From the NCBI GenBank assembly GCA_023426865.1, contig JAEZBT010000431.1:1-6332 (forward strand): a stretch of 6,332 nucleotides of DNA, given 5' to 3'. The notes below the pieces were generated by a model. That model worked only from the letters and a program-made list of their open reading frames with translations, was not told the DNA's origin and made no database searches. Position numbers and translations under genes: made by a program. This stretch comes from Actinomycetes bacterium. GTDB lineage: Bacteria > Actinomycetota > Actinomycetes > Actinomycetales > Cellulomonadaceae. Below are positions 1-5,812 of the stretch, piece by piece (the first letter of the stretch is position 1; every line of letters starts with the position of its first letter).

Positions 1-370
1 CATGGGCGTCGAGCCGGTGCTGCGCCCCATCGCCGAGGCGGCCCGGACGGTGCTGCGCGCCGACCTCGTTGTGTCCACGCTGCCGCCCGCCGGTGCGGAC
101 GGGCTCGCGGCGGAGCTGGCCGCCGCCGGTCCGGACGGCGACCGCGCCCCCGGCGTCCTCCTGGACGTCGCGTACGACCCCCGGCGGACCGCGTTGTGCG
201 CCGCGTGGGACGCGATCGGCGGCGTCGCGGTGCTGGGGGAGCGGATGCTGCTGCACCAGGCCGGGGAGCAGGTGCGGCTGATGACGGGCTCGCCCGCGCC
301 GCTGGCGGCGATGGACGATGCGCTCCGCGCCGCGCTGCGCGCCGGGGACGGGGCGTCCGCGAGCCGTTGA
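1..370 (+). CDS. aroE: Shikimate dehydrogenase, C-terminal part (5' end outside window)
   Basis: The gene runs in from the left edge, and about 122 C-terminal residues are visible before the TGA at 368-370. Shikimate dehydrogenase reduces 3-dehydroshikimate to shikimate with NADPH in the cytoplasmic pathway to aromatic amino acids. What is seen: a nucleotide-fold strand with the family-like stretch VVSTLPPAGADG, then LLDVAYDP, and near the end GERMLLHQAGEQVRLMTG, which closely fits the C-terminal helix signature of AroE (G-x2-MLLHQA-x2-QxxxxTG). The family is usually about 270-290 residues, so more than half lies upstream, including the N-terminal substrate-binding domain and the catalytic Lys/Asp. 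The ATG at base 2 is an internal Met, not a start: it falls inside the nucleotide-binding domain. Assignment rests on motifs only, but they are distinctive. In many actinobacteria aroE lies near other aro genes; here a pilus block follows it. Confidence 0.9.
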   Translation, partial: MGVEPVLRPIAEAARTVLRADLVVSTLPPAGADGLAAELAAAGPDGDRAPGVLLDVAYDPRRTALCAAWDAIGGVAVLGERMLLHQAGEQVRLMTGSPAPLAAMDDALRAALRAGDGASASR

Positions 371-396
371 GACCCTGGGGGACCGGCTGCTAGGTT
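367..396 (+). promoter_or_regulatory. Possible sigma-70-type promoter for the secreted protein gene
   Basis: TTGAGA at 367-372 and TAGGTT at 391-396 are separated by 18 bases. TAGxxT is a common -10 form in high-GC actinobacteria and TTGAxx a common -35. The -35 overlaps the aroE stop codon. Transcription would begin near 403, giving a leader of about 65 bases before the ATG at 469. This is a consensus match only. Confidence 0.4.
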
Positions 397-468
397 CCGG
401 GCAGAACGGCGCGGAACCGGACGACCCGGACATCGGGCGCCGGGCGCCGTCGGCAGGCAGGGGGAGCC

Positions 469-888
469 ATGACCGGTCACGTCCTTCGCGCCCTCGGGGC
501 GCTCGTCCTCGCCTCAGCGGCGGTGCTCGGGGGTGGCAGCGCCGTGGTCGGTGCGCCGCACGCTTCCCCCGACGGCCCGCTCGGGGCCCCGGGTCGGGCC
601 CTCAGCGGAGCAGGAGACGTGCGGGTGTCGTTCATCAGCGACGCGTGCACCCGGACGGTCCTTCGGTACGGCTCCAAGGGGCAGTGCGTCGTCCAGGTCC
701 AGCTGACTCTCAACGTGCTGTTCGACGAGGGACTGCGCCTCGACAGCTCGTACGGCCCGGCGACGACGGCGGCGGTCTACCGGGTCCAGGCCCGCTACGC
801 CCTGCCGTACGACGGCATCTGCGGGCCCAGGACCTGGGCGGCGCTGCAGTGGGCCCTCGACCGCGCGCGGAACGGGCTGCCGTACTGA
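469..888 (+). CDS. Small secreted protein with peptidoglycan-binding-like domain
   Basis: A 139-residue protein. It starts at an ATG with a GGGGGAG ribosome site at 460-466, close to the start. The N-terminus (residues about 1-30) is a Sec-type signal peptide: one Arg, a hydrophobic Ala/Leu/Val core, and a plausible cleavage after VVGA near residue 29. A low-complexity Gly/Pro/Ala linker follows to about residue 50. Residues about 65-132 resemble a PG_binding_1 repeat: LRYGSKGQCV, a QxxLN helix, an SYGPATTAAVYRVQ segment, then DGICGPRTWAAL, which mimics the usual DGxFGPxTxxAV. There are three cysteines (60, 73, 118) in the exported part, so a disulfide between two is likely. No catalytic domain is present, so a wall-anchoring or wall-binding role is inferred; the actual function is unknown. 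Its own putative promoter and a downstream palindrome suggest transcription apart from the pilus genes. Confidence 0.8.
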   Translation: MTGHVLRALGALVLASAAVLGGGSAVVGAPHASPDGPLGAPGRALSGAGDVRVSFISDACTRTVLRYGSKGQCVVQVQLTLNVLFDEGLRLDSSYGPATTAAVYRVQARYALPYDGICGPRTWAALQWALDRARNGLPY

Positions 889-889
889 G

Positions 890-903
890 CCGTCGGCCGA
901 CGG
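890..903 (+). terminator. Perfect 14-base palindrome after the secreted protein gene
   Basis: CCGTCGGCCGACGG begins two bases after the TGA and can fold as a 5-bp GC stem with a GGCC loop. A second small dyad (ACGG-GCG-CCGT) overlaps it to about base 910. There is no T-run, as is frequent for actinobacterial terminators. Its position fits a terminator or 3' stabiliser, but chance in GC-rich DNA is possible. Confidence 0.35.
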
Positions 904-951
904 GCGCCGTGCGATCACGAGGTTGACCTGCACGCGGGCTCCAGGACGGCG

Positions 952-981
952 CTACAGGGGGGCGCCCCGGCTGCCGATAGA
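952..981 (+). promoter_or_regulatory. FliA/WhiG-type (sigma-28-like) promoter of pilB
   Basis: CTACAG at 952-957 and GCCGATAGA at 973-981. The GCCGATA core is the hallmark -10 of flagellar-type sigma factors, and the spacing from the upstream element (22 bases from its first base to CCGATA) equals that seen before pilT and pilA. The upstream element is the weakest of the three (CTACAG against CTCAAG). Transcription would begin near 987, leaving a leader of roughly 33 bases. A 10-base palindrome (959-968, GGGGCGCCCC) lies in the spacer. Confidence 0.6.
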
Positions 982-1004
982 GACGGTGCGCGACGCACCC
1001 GGCC

Positions 1005-1011
1005 GGAAGGA
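1005..1011 (+). promoter_or_regulatory. Ribosome binding site fixing the pilB GTG start
   Basis: GGAAGGA lies 8 bases upstream of the GTG at 1020. It supports this non-ATG start, which also gives a normal PilB N-terminus. Confidence 0.75.
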
Positions 1012-1019
1012 TCCCCCAC

Positions 1020-2693
1020 GTGAAGCAGCTCGGAGACATCCTCCTCGAGGAAGGCCTCGTCACCGAGGGCCAGCTCATGGCGGCTCTCGACGAGCAGTCG
1101 ACGCGGGGCGAGTCGCTCGGGCGGGTCCTGGTCGACATCGGCATGCTCAGCGAGGCGCAGCTCGTGCAGGCGCTGGCGCGCCAGGTCGGCATGGAGTTCG
1201 TCGAGCTCGCGGACTACCCCGTCGACCGGACCGCCGTCGCGCTGCTCCCGGGCACGGTGTGCCGTCGTTACACCGTGCTCCCGGTCGGGTTCGCGGGCGG
1301 CGCCCTGGTACTCGCGATGTCGAACCCAGGCAACGTCGTCGCCGTCGATGACGCGCGGGCGATCGCGGGCATGGCCGTGCGCACCGTCGTGGCGACCCAC
1401 GACGACCTGACGGCCGCGATCGACAGGTACTGCCGGGCCGACGAGGAGATCGACGACCTCGCGTCCGCGATGGAGGAGTCCCAGGGCGAGGCCGATGCCG
1501 ACCTGTCGCAGATCGGTGACGTCGTCGAGGATGATGCGCCGATCGTGCGCTTCGTGAACCTGCTCGTCACTCAGGCGATCCAGGACCGGGCTTCCGACAT
1601 CCACATCGAGCCGGCCGAGAAGGACCTCATGGTTCGGTACCGGATCGACGGCGTGCTGCACGAGATGCAGCGGGCGCCGAAGCAGATCCAGTCGGGAGTG
1701 ATCTCGCGTCTGAAGATCATGAGCGACATCGACATCGCGGAGCGCCGCAAGCCGCAGGACGGCCGGATGTCGGTGACCCACAACGGACGGAAGATCGACC
1801 TGCGCGTCGCGACCCTGCCGACCGTCTGGGGCGAGAAGGTCGTCATGCGCATCCTCGACAACTCAACCGCGAGCCTGGACCTGCGGGAGTTGTCGTTCCT
1901 GGACGACAACTACCAGACGTACCGTGAGTCCTACACGAAGCCCTACGGGATGATCCTTGTGACGGGGCCGACGGGCTCGGGCAAGTCCACCACCCTGTAC
2001 GCAACCTTGAACGCGGTGGCCCGGCCAGAGATCAACGTCATCACGGTCGAGGACCCGGTCGAGTACCGGCTGCCCGGCATCAATCAGGTGCAGGTGAACC
2101 CCAAGGCGGGCCTCACGTTCGCGAGTGCCCTCCGATCGATCCTGCGCTCGGACCCCGATGTCGTCCTCCTCGGCGAGATCCGCGACCACGAGACGGCGCA
2201 GATCGCCATCGAGGCGGCCCTCACGGGGCACCTCGTGCTGTCGACGTTGCACACGAACGACGCGCCGTCGGCGGTGACCCGGCTCGTCGAGATGGGCATT
2301 GAGCCGTTCCTCGTGGGCTCGGCACTGGACTGCGTGGTCGCGCAGCGACTCGCGCGCCGGTTGTGCAGCAAGTGCAGGGAGCCGTACATCCCTTCCGAGG
2401 TCGAGCTCATCGCCGCGCGGTTCCCCTGGACCCCTGGCGACGAGATCCCCACGTTGCACCGGCCGGCGGGCTGTGCCGCGTGCTCGCGGACCGGGTACAA
2501 GGGCCGCATGGCCATCCACGAGGTCATGCGCGTGACGGAAGACATCGAGCGCCACGCCGTCGCGCGGTCGTCTGCGGCTGAGATCGGCAAGACGGCGCGC
2601 GAGCAGGGGATGATCACGCTGCGCGACGACGGCTGGACGAAGGTGCTGCTCGGCGACACGTCCGTCGAGGAGATCCTGCGCGTCGTCGCTTGA
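1020..2693 (+). CDS. pilB: Type IV pilus extension ATPase PilB (GspE family)
   Basis: A 557-residue cytoplasmic hexameric ATPase that powers pilin addition at the PilC platform, near the usual length for PilB. Residues 3-55 form a MshEN/T2SSE_N-type unit: two 24-residue repeats (3-26 and 32-55) with a 5-residue spacer. Residues about 170-290 hold the N2 domain (ASDIHIEP, then the RKPQDGR segment). The ATPase core has Walker A GPTGSGKST at 316-324 (Lys322), the Asp box ITVEDPVE at 341-348, Walker B DVVLLGEIRD ending at Asp389 (Glu386), and the His box TGHLVLSTLHTND at 402-414. A zinc-binding C-x2-C pair at 449/452 is matched by another at 485/488, as in GspE/PilB and unlike PilT. The start is a GTG with a good ribosome site. 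GspE of a type II secretion system is the alternative; the adjacent pilT and pilA favour PilB. Expression is probably from the sigma-28-like promoter just upstream. Confidence 0.93.
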   Translation: MKQLGDILLEEGLVTEGQLMAALDEQSTRGESLGRVLVDIGMLSEAQLVQALARQVGMEFVELADYPVDRTAVALLPGTVCRRYTVLPVGFAGGALVLAMSNPGNVVAVDDARAIAGMAVRTVVATHDDLTAAIDRYCRADEEIDDLASAMEESQGEADADLSQIGDVVEDDAPIVRFVNLLVTQAIQDRASDIHIEPAEKDLMVRYRIDGVLHEMQRAPKQIQSGVISRLKIMSDIDIAERRKPQDGRMSVTHNGRKIDLRVATLPTVWGEKVVMRILDNSTASLDLRELSFLDDNYQTYRESYTKPYGMILVTGPTGSGKSTTLYATLNAVARPEINVITVEDPVEYRLPGINQVQVNPKAGLTFASALRSILRSDPDVVLLGEIRDHETAQIAIEAALTGHLVLSTLHTNDAPSAVTRLVEMGIEPFLVGSALDCVVAQRLARRLCSKCREPYIPSEVELIAARFPWTPGDEIPTLHRPAGCAACSRTGYKGRMAIHEVMRVTEDIERHAVARSSAAEIGKTAREQGMITLRDDGWTKVLLGDTSVEEILRVVA

Positions 2694-2711
2694 CGGGTCA
2701 GTGCAGGCGGC

Positions 2712-2739
2712 GAGGGACCTTCGATTGGTCTCGTCCCTC
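2712..2739 (+). terminator. Hairpin between pilB and pilT, overlapping the pilT promoter
   Basis: GAGGGAC (2712-2718) and GTCCCTC (2733-2739) are perfect complements with a 14-base loop. An alternative inner pairing GACC/GGTC (2716-2719 with 2727-2730) exists. The dyad begins 18 bases after the pilB stop and its right arm contains the CTC of the pilT upstream promoter element. It could be a weak pilB terminator, an operator, or both. No T-run follows. Confidence 0.35.
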
Positions 2740-2766
2740 AAGGACTGGTCCGCTGGGGCCGATACA
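2737..2766 (+). promoter_or_regulatory. FliA/WhiG-type (sigma-28-like) promoter of pilT-pilC
   Basis: CTCAAG at 2737-2742 and GCCGATACA at 2758-2766, with the same 22-base register as the pilB and pilA sites. This is the best overall match of the three, with both elements intact. Transcription would begin around 2772, so the GTG at 2778 would have almost no leader, while the GTG at 2805 would have about 33 bases, like pilB. Confidence 0.68.
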
Positions 2767-2791
2767 CCATTCGTCCCGTGAGGTCTGGCCC

Positions 2792-2797
2792 GGAGGG
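2792..2797 (+). promoter_or_regulatory. Ribosome binding site deciding the pilT start
   Basis: GGAGGG lies 7 bases upstream of the GTG at 2805. The in-frame GTG at 2778 has no comparable purine stretch. This selects 2805 as the start. Confidence 0.75.
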
Positions 2798-2804
2798 CGT
2801 CGAC

Positions 2805-4367
2805 GTGAGCAATCAGTACCCACCGCCTAGCGCGATCCCCGAGCGTCCTCCGTCGGATCCGCGGTTGGCTTCACCCGGTGCAGCCGGCGGGCTGCCGCCT
2901 TTCGTCCCGGCGACCGGTGCGCCGGCGTCCGGCGCAGCCGCCGCACCGTCGTATCAGCCAGCTCTGGCCGACCCACCGATCACGAAGCCGAGCGTGCCGC
3001 CGGTCCCGGGCTATCCCGACCTGGGCGGCCAGCAGGCTGCGGTGCAGCGCGGTCCGGTCCAGCCGACGGGGGTCGCGGCCGCGGTTCTGGGGACCCCGGG
3101 CGGCGTGGAACCGAGTCCGGGTGCCGCTGCAATCCCGCCGCGGCCGCCGTCGGCGCTCTCGGCGCGTCCGCAGAACCGCCCGGCCGCCGTAACCCGCATC
3201 GGCATGACGCAGATGATGCAGGAGGGCGACCTCGACCTCGAGGCCGCGCTCCGGACGATGATCGAGGCGGGCGGCTCGGACCTGCACATCACCACCGGGG
3301 CGCCTCCGATGATCCGCTTCGACGGCGGGCTCGCGCCGCTCGAGGGGTTCCCCACCCTGAACCCGGACCGGATCCAGCGGGCGATCTACGCGATCCTCAC
3401 GCAGCGCCAGCGGGAGCAGTTCGAGGAGCACCTCGAGCTCGACTTCGCGCACGCCGTGCGCGGCGTGGCGCGGTTCCGCGTGAACCTCTACCAGCAGCGA
3501 GATTCGCTCGGCGCGGCGTTCCGCGTGATCCCCTACGAGATCAAGCCGCTCGAGGAGCTCGGCATCCCGCCGGTCGTCGGCAACTTCGCCGGTCTTCCCC
3601 GCGGCCTGGTGCTGGTCACCGGTCCGACCGGCTCCGGGAAGTCGACGACGCTGGCCGCTGTCATCGACCTCGCGAACCGGACGCGCAATGACCACATCAT
3701 GACCGTCGAGGACCCCATCGAGTTCCTCCACCGGCACAAGAAGTCGCTGGTCAACCAGCGGGAGGTCGGCGCCGACACGCTCTCGTTCGCGAACGCGCTC
3801 AAGCACGTCCTCCGCCAGGACCCGGACATCATCCTGGTGGGAGAGCTCCGCGACCTCGAGACCATCTCGGTGGCGCTCACGGCGGCTGAGACGGGCCATC
3901 TCGTGTTCGGCACGCTGCACACCCAGGACGCTGCTCAGACGATCGACCGCATCATCGACGTCTTCCCCGCCCACCAGCAGGACCAGGTCCGCACGCAGCT
4001 CGCGTCGTCTCTACAGGGTGTCGTCTGCCAGACCCTGTGCAAGCGCGCGAGTGGCCGCGGGCGCATCGCCGCGACAGAGGTGCTCGTGGCCACCCCGGCC
4101 GTCCGGAACCTCATCCGCGAGGGCAAGACGCACCAGATCTACTCGGCCATGCAGGCAGGCGCAGCCCTGGGGATGCACACCCTCGACCAGCACCTCGCCG
4201 AGCTCGTCCGGGCCGGACGCATCACCTACGAGGTCGGCCTCGAGAAGTGCCACCACGTCGAGGACTACAACCGTCTGACCGGGCGCAGCGCCCGGATGAC
4301 GCAGGGTTCAGTCGCCCTCAACACCATGGGCGGCCAGGGCGGCGACTACGTGAGCGGAGCCCACTGA
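2805..4367 (+). CDS. pilT: Type IV pilus retraction ATPase PilT with long proline-rich N-terminus
   Basis: 520 residues from the GTG at 2805. PilT is a cytoplasmic hexameric ATPase that drives pilus disassembly and retraction. The core, from about residue 140, shows the PilT-type N-terminal segment (GGSDLHITTGAPPMIRFDG, 156-174), Walker A GPTGSGKST at 273-281 (Lys279), Asp box MTVEDPIE (299-306), Walker B DIILVGELRD (341-350, Glu347) and His box GHLVFGTLHT (364-373). The retraction signature AVRNLIRE at 432-439 closely matches the classical AIRNLIRE, and the tetracysteine zinc site of PilB is absent. Typical PilT is about 345-370 residues; the surplus is an N-terminal extension of about 130 residues with 32 prolines plus many Ala/Gly, probably disordered. 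The start is chosen over the in-frame GTG at 2778 because only 2805 has a ribosome site and a sensible leader. The stop overlaps the pilC ATG by one base, so translation is probably coupled. Confidence 0.93.
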   Translation: MSNQYPPPSAIPERPPSDPRLASPGAAGGLPPFVPATGAPASGAAAAPSYQPALADPPITKPSVPPVPGYPDLGGQQAAVQRGPVQPTGVAAAVLGTPGGVEPSPGAAAIPPRPPSALSARPQNRPAAVTRIGMTQMMQEGDLDLEAALRTMIEAGGSDLHITTGAPPMIRFDGGLAPLEGFPTLNPDRIQRAIYAILTQRQREQFEEHLELDFAHAVRGVARFRVNLYQQRDSLGAAFRVIPYEIKPLEELGIPPVVGNFAGLPRGLVLVTGPTGSGKSTTLAAVIDLANRTRNDHIMTVEDPIEFLHRHKKSLVNQREVGADTLSFANALKHVLRQDPDIILVGELRDLETISVALTAAETGHLVFGTLHTQDAAQTIDRIIDVFPAHQQDQVRTQLASSLQGVVCQTLCKRASGRGRIAATEVLVATPAVRNLIREGKTHQIYSAMQAGAALGMHTLDQHLAELVRAGRITYEVGLEKCHHVEDYNRLTGRSARMTQGSVALNTMGGQGGDYVSGAH

Positions 4368-5599
4368 TGGCCACGGTGACTGTTGGGCGGACCTACGAGT
4401 ACTCCGTCCGGGACAAGAGCGGGAAGATCGTCAAGGGTCGCATCGAAGCGAACACACCAGCAGCGGTCGCGAACCGTCTGAAGGTCATGGGCATGGCGCC
4501 CCTCTCCATCAAGGAGGTCCAGAACACCGGGCTCCAGCGCGAGATCACGATCCCCGGACTCGGCGAGAAGGTCGCGCTGAAGGACCTCGCCGTCATGGCC
4601 AGGCAGATGGCGACCATGATCTCCGCAGGGCTCTCGCTGCTGCGTGCGCTGTCGATCCTCGCCGAGCAGACGGAGTCCAAGCCGCTGGCAAAGATCCTCG
4701 TCCAGGTCCGCAACGACGTCGAGGCCGGCACCGCGCTCTCGGACGCGATGGGACGCCACGAGGAGTTCCCGCCACTGATGGTCAACATCATCCGCGCCGG
4801 CGAGGTGGGCGGCTTCCTGGAGAGCGCGCTGCTGTCCGTGGCCAACAACTACGAGTCCGAGGTGAAGTTGCGGGGGCAGATCAAGTCCGCCATGACCTAC
4901 CCCGTGGTGGTCTTCTGCTTCGCCATCCTTGCGGTCGTCGGCATGCTGCTCTTCATCGTGCCCATCTTCCAGAAGATGTTCACCGACCTGGGCGGGACTC
5001 TGCCCGCGCCGACGCAGTTCCTCGTGTGGCTGTCTGGAGTCATGAGATGGGCTGCGCCGCTGGGCGCCGTTCTCCTCATCGCTTTCAGCGGGTGGTGGCG
5101 CAAGCACAAGAACGATGAGGCCGTGCGCTCCCGGAAGGACCCCGCGTTCCTGAAAATCCCGGTGTTCGGGATGCTTTTCAAGAAGGTCGCCATCTCACGC
5201 TTCACCCGGAACTTCGGGACGATGCTCGGCGCGGGCGTACCAATCCTGCAGGCGCTCGGCATCGTGGGCGAGACCAGCGGCAACTGGGTCATCGAACGCG
5301 CCGTTCGCGACGTCCAGGAGAGCGTGCGCACAGGACAGTCCCTGGCGGGGCCGCTGGCGAACCACCCTGTGTTCCCCCCGATGGTGGTGCAGATGATCAG
5401 CGTGGGCGAGGACTCGGGGTCGCTCGAGATCATGCTGGGCAAGATCGCGGAGTTCTACGACCAGGAGGTCGAGGCCACGACGGCCCAGCTGACCTCGCTC
5501 ATCGAGCCGCTGATGATCGCGGTCCTCGGCTCGCTCATCGGCGGCATGGTCATCGCCCTCTACATGCCGATGTTCAGCGTCTTCGACCTCATCCAGTGA
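4367..5599 (+). CDS. pilC: Type IV pilus inner-membrane platform protein PilC (GspF family)
   Basis: 410 residues, the normal PilC length. PilC sits in the cytoplasmic membrane, where PilB and PilT act to add or remove pilins. After an N-terminal segment (YEYSVRDKSGKIVKGRIEA, 10-28) come two T2SSF repeats at about 75-200 and 278-402. Each contains the family pattern: FxRxxxxMxxAGxxxLxAL-like stretches (ARQMATMISAGLSLLRAL and TRNFGTMLGAGVPILQAL) and then the I-x-x-GEVGG / VGEDSGSLE segment. Membrane segments are visible at about 178-201, 217-242 and 377-403. The ATG overlaps the pilT TGA (TGATG), with a GGAG site at 4356-4359 inside pilT. A longer in-frame reading from further upstream exists but lies over pilT and lacks PilC-like sequence, so it is rejected. 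Translational coupling with pilT is inferred from the overlap. Confidence 0.93.
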   Translation: MATVTVGRTYEYSVRDKSGKIVKGRIEANTPAAVANRLKVMGMAPLSIKEVQNTGLQREITIPGLGEKVALKDLAVMARQMATMISAGLSLLRALSILAEQTESKPLAKILVQVRNDVEAGTALSDAMGRHEEFPPLMVNIIRAGEVGGFLESALLSVANNYESEVKLRGQIKSAMTYPVVVFCFAILAVVGMLLFIVPIFQKMFTDLGGTLPAPTQFLVWLSGVMRWAAPLGAVLLIAFSGWWRKHKNDEAVRSRKDPAFLKIPVFGMLFKKVAISRFTRNFGTMLGAGVPILQALGIVGETSGNWVIERAVRDVQESVRTGQSLAGPLANHPVFPPMVVQMISVGEDSGSLEIMLGKIAEFYDQEVEATTAQLTSLIEPLMIAVLGSLIGGMVIALYMPMFSVFDLIQ

Positions 5600-5650
5600 C
5601 GCAGGGACGTCAGGGGGCCGCGACGCGGCGGCGGCGGATGCGTTCTCACG

Positions 5651-5683
5651 CGCCCGCTCGTGCGGCGCTGACCCGAGCGGGTG
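5651..5683 (+). terminator. Strong hairpin downstream of pilC
   Basis: CCCGCTCG (5653-5660) pairs perfectly with CGAGCGGG (5674-5681). Two more outer pairs (C5651-G5683 and a G-U) extend the stem to 10 bp with a 13-base loop. It is followed by AAAA rather than a T-run. It starts about 50 bases after the pilC stop and ends 28 bases before the pilA promoter, which fits termination of the pilTC message before pilA. Confidence 0.42.
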
Positions 5684-5710
5684 AAAAGCGCGGACGGCAC
5701 GCCCACCCGA

Positions 5711-5740
5711 CTCAAGTTCACCCGTCCGAACTCCGATAGA
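5711..5740 (+). promoter_or_regulatory. FliA/WhiG-type (sigma-28-like) promoter of pilA
   Basis: CTCAAG at 5711-5716 and TCCGATAGA at 5732-5740, in the same 22-base register as the pilB and pilT sites. The upstream part CTCAAGTT also resembles the -35 of classical sigma-28 promoters (TAAAGTTT). Transcription would start near 5746, giving an unusually long leader of about 67 bases compared with about 33 for pilB and pilT. Confidence 0.66.
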
Positions 5741-5755
5741 CGCACTGTGGTACGG

Positions 5756-5771
5756 GGGCCGGCGACGGCCC
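5756..5771 (+). promoter_or_regulatory. GNRA-capped hairpin in the pilA leader
   Basis: GGGCCG (5756-5761) and CGGCCC (5766-5771) form a perfect 6-bp GC stem closed by the tetraloop GCGA, a GNRA type. It would lie about 10 bases from the predicted 5' end of the pilA mRNA and 27 bases before the ribosome site, which sits in a comparatively unstructured stretch. A role as a 5' mRNA stabiliser for an abundant structural protein is inference. Confidence 0.35.
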
Positions 5772-5798
5772 GACAAGCAGTACTTTCTTCCGCACACG

Positions 5799-5806
5799 AA
5801 GGGGAG
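5799..5806 (+). promoter_or_regulatory. Ribosome binding site fixing the pilA GTG start
   Basis: AAGGGGAG lies 6 bases before the GTG at 5813. It excludes the upstream in-frame extension to 5681 and gives a prepilin leader of normal length. Confidence 0.78.
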
Positions 5807-5812
5807 CATCCC

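Noticed and set aside
2..370. ATG at base 2 as the start of a complete 122-residue gene
   Set aside because: The sequence reads as the C-terminal half of shikimate dehydrogenase, so the gene begins outside the window.
431..460. GGCGCC tandem copies upstream of the secreted protein gene as a repeat element
   Set aside because: Only two 6-base copies in very GC-rich DNA; no spacing or context that suggests function.
2778..2804. Upstream in-frame GTG as the pilT start
   Set aside because: No ribosome site, and it lies about six bases from the predicted transcription start; GTG 2805 has GGAGGG at 7 bases and matches the pilB geometry.
4037..4366. N-terminal extension of pilC over the end of pilT
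   Set aside because: Arg/Pro-rich shadow translation of pilT in another frame; the ATG at 4367 has a ribosome site and gives the usual PilC length.
1020..5599. Type II secretion (GspE/GspF/GspG) instead of a type IV pilus
   Set aside because: A PilT with the AxRNLIRE retraction signature lies between the two genes, which is a pilus hallmark; no secretin or other Gsp component is visible.
5681..5812. N-terminal extension of pilA
   Set aside because: It would bury the prepilin leader, cover the promoter and leader hairpin, and lacks a ribosome site.
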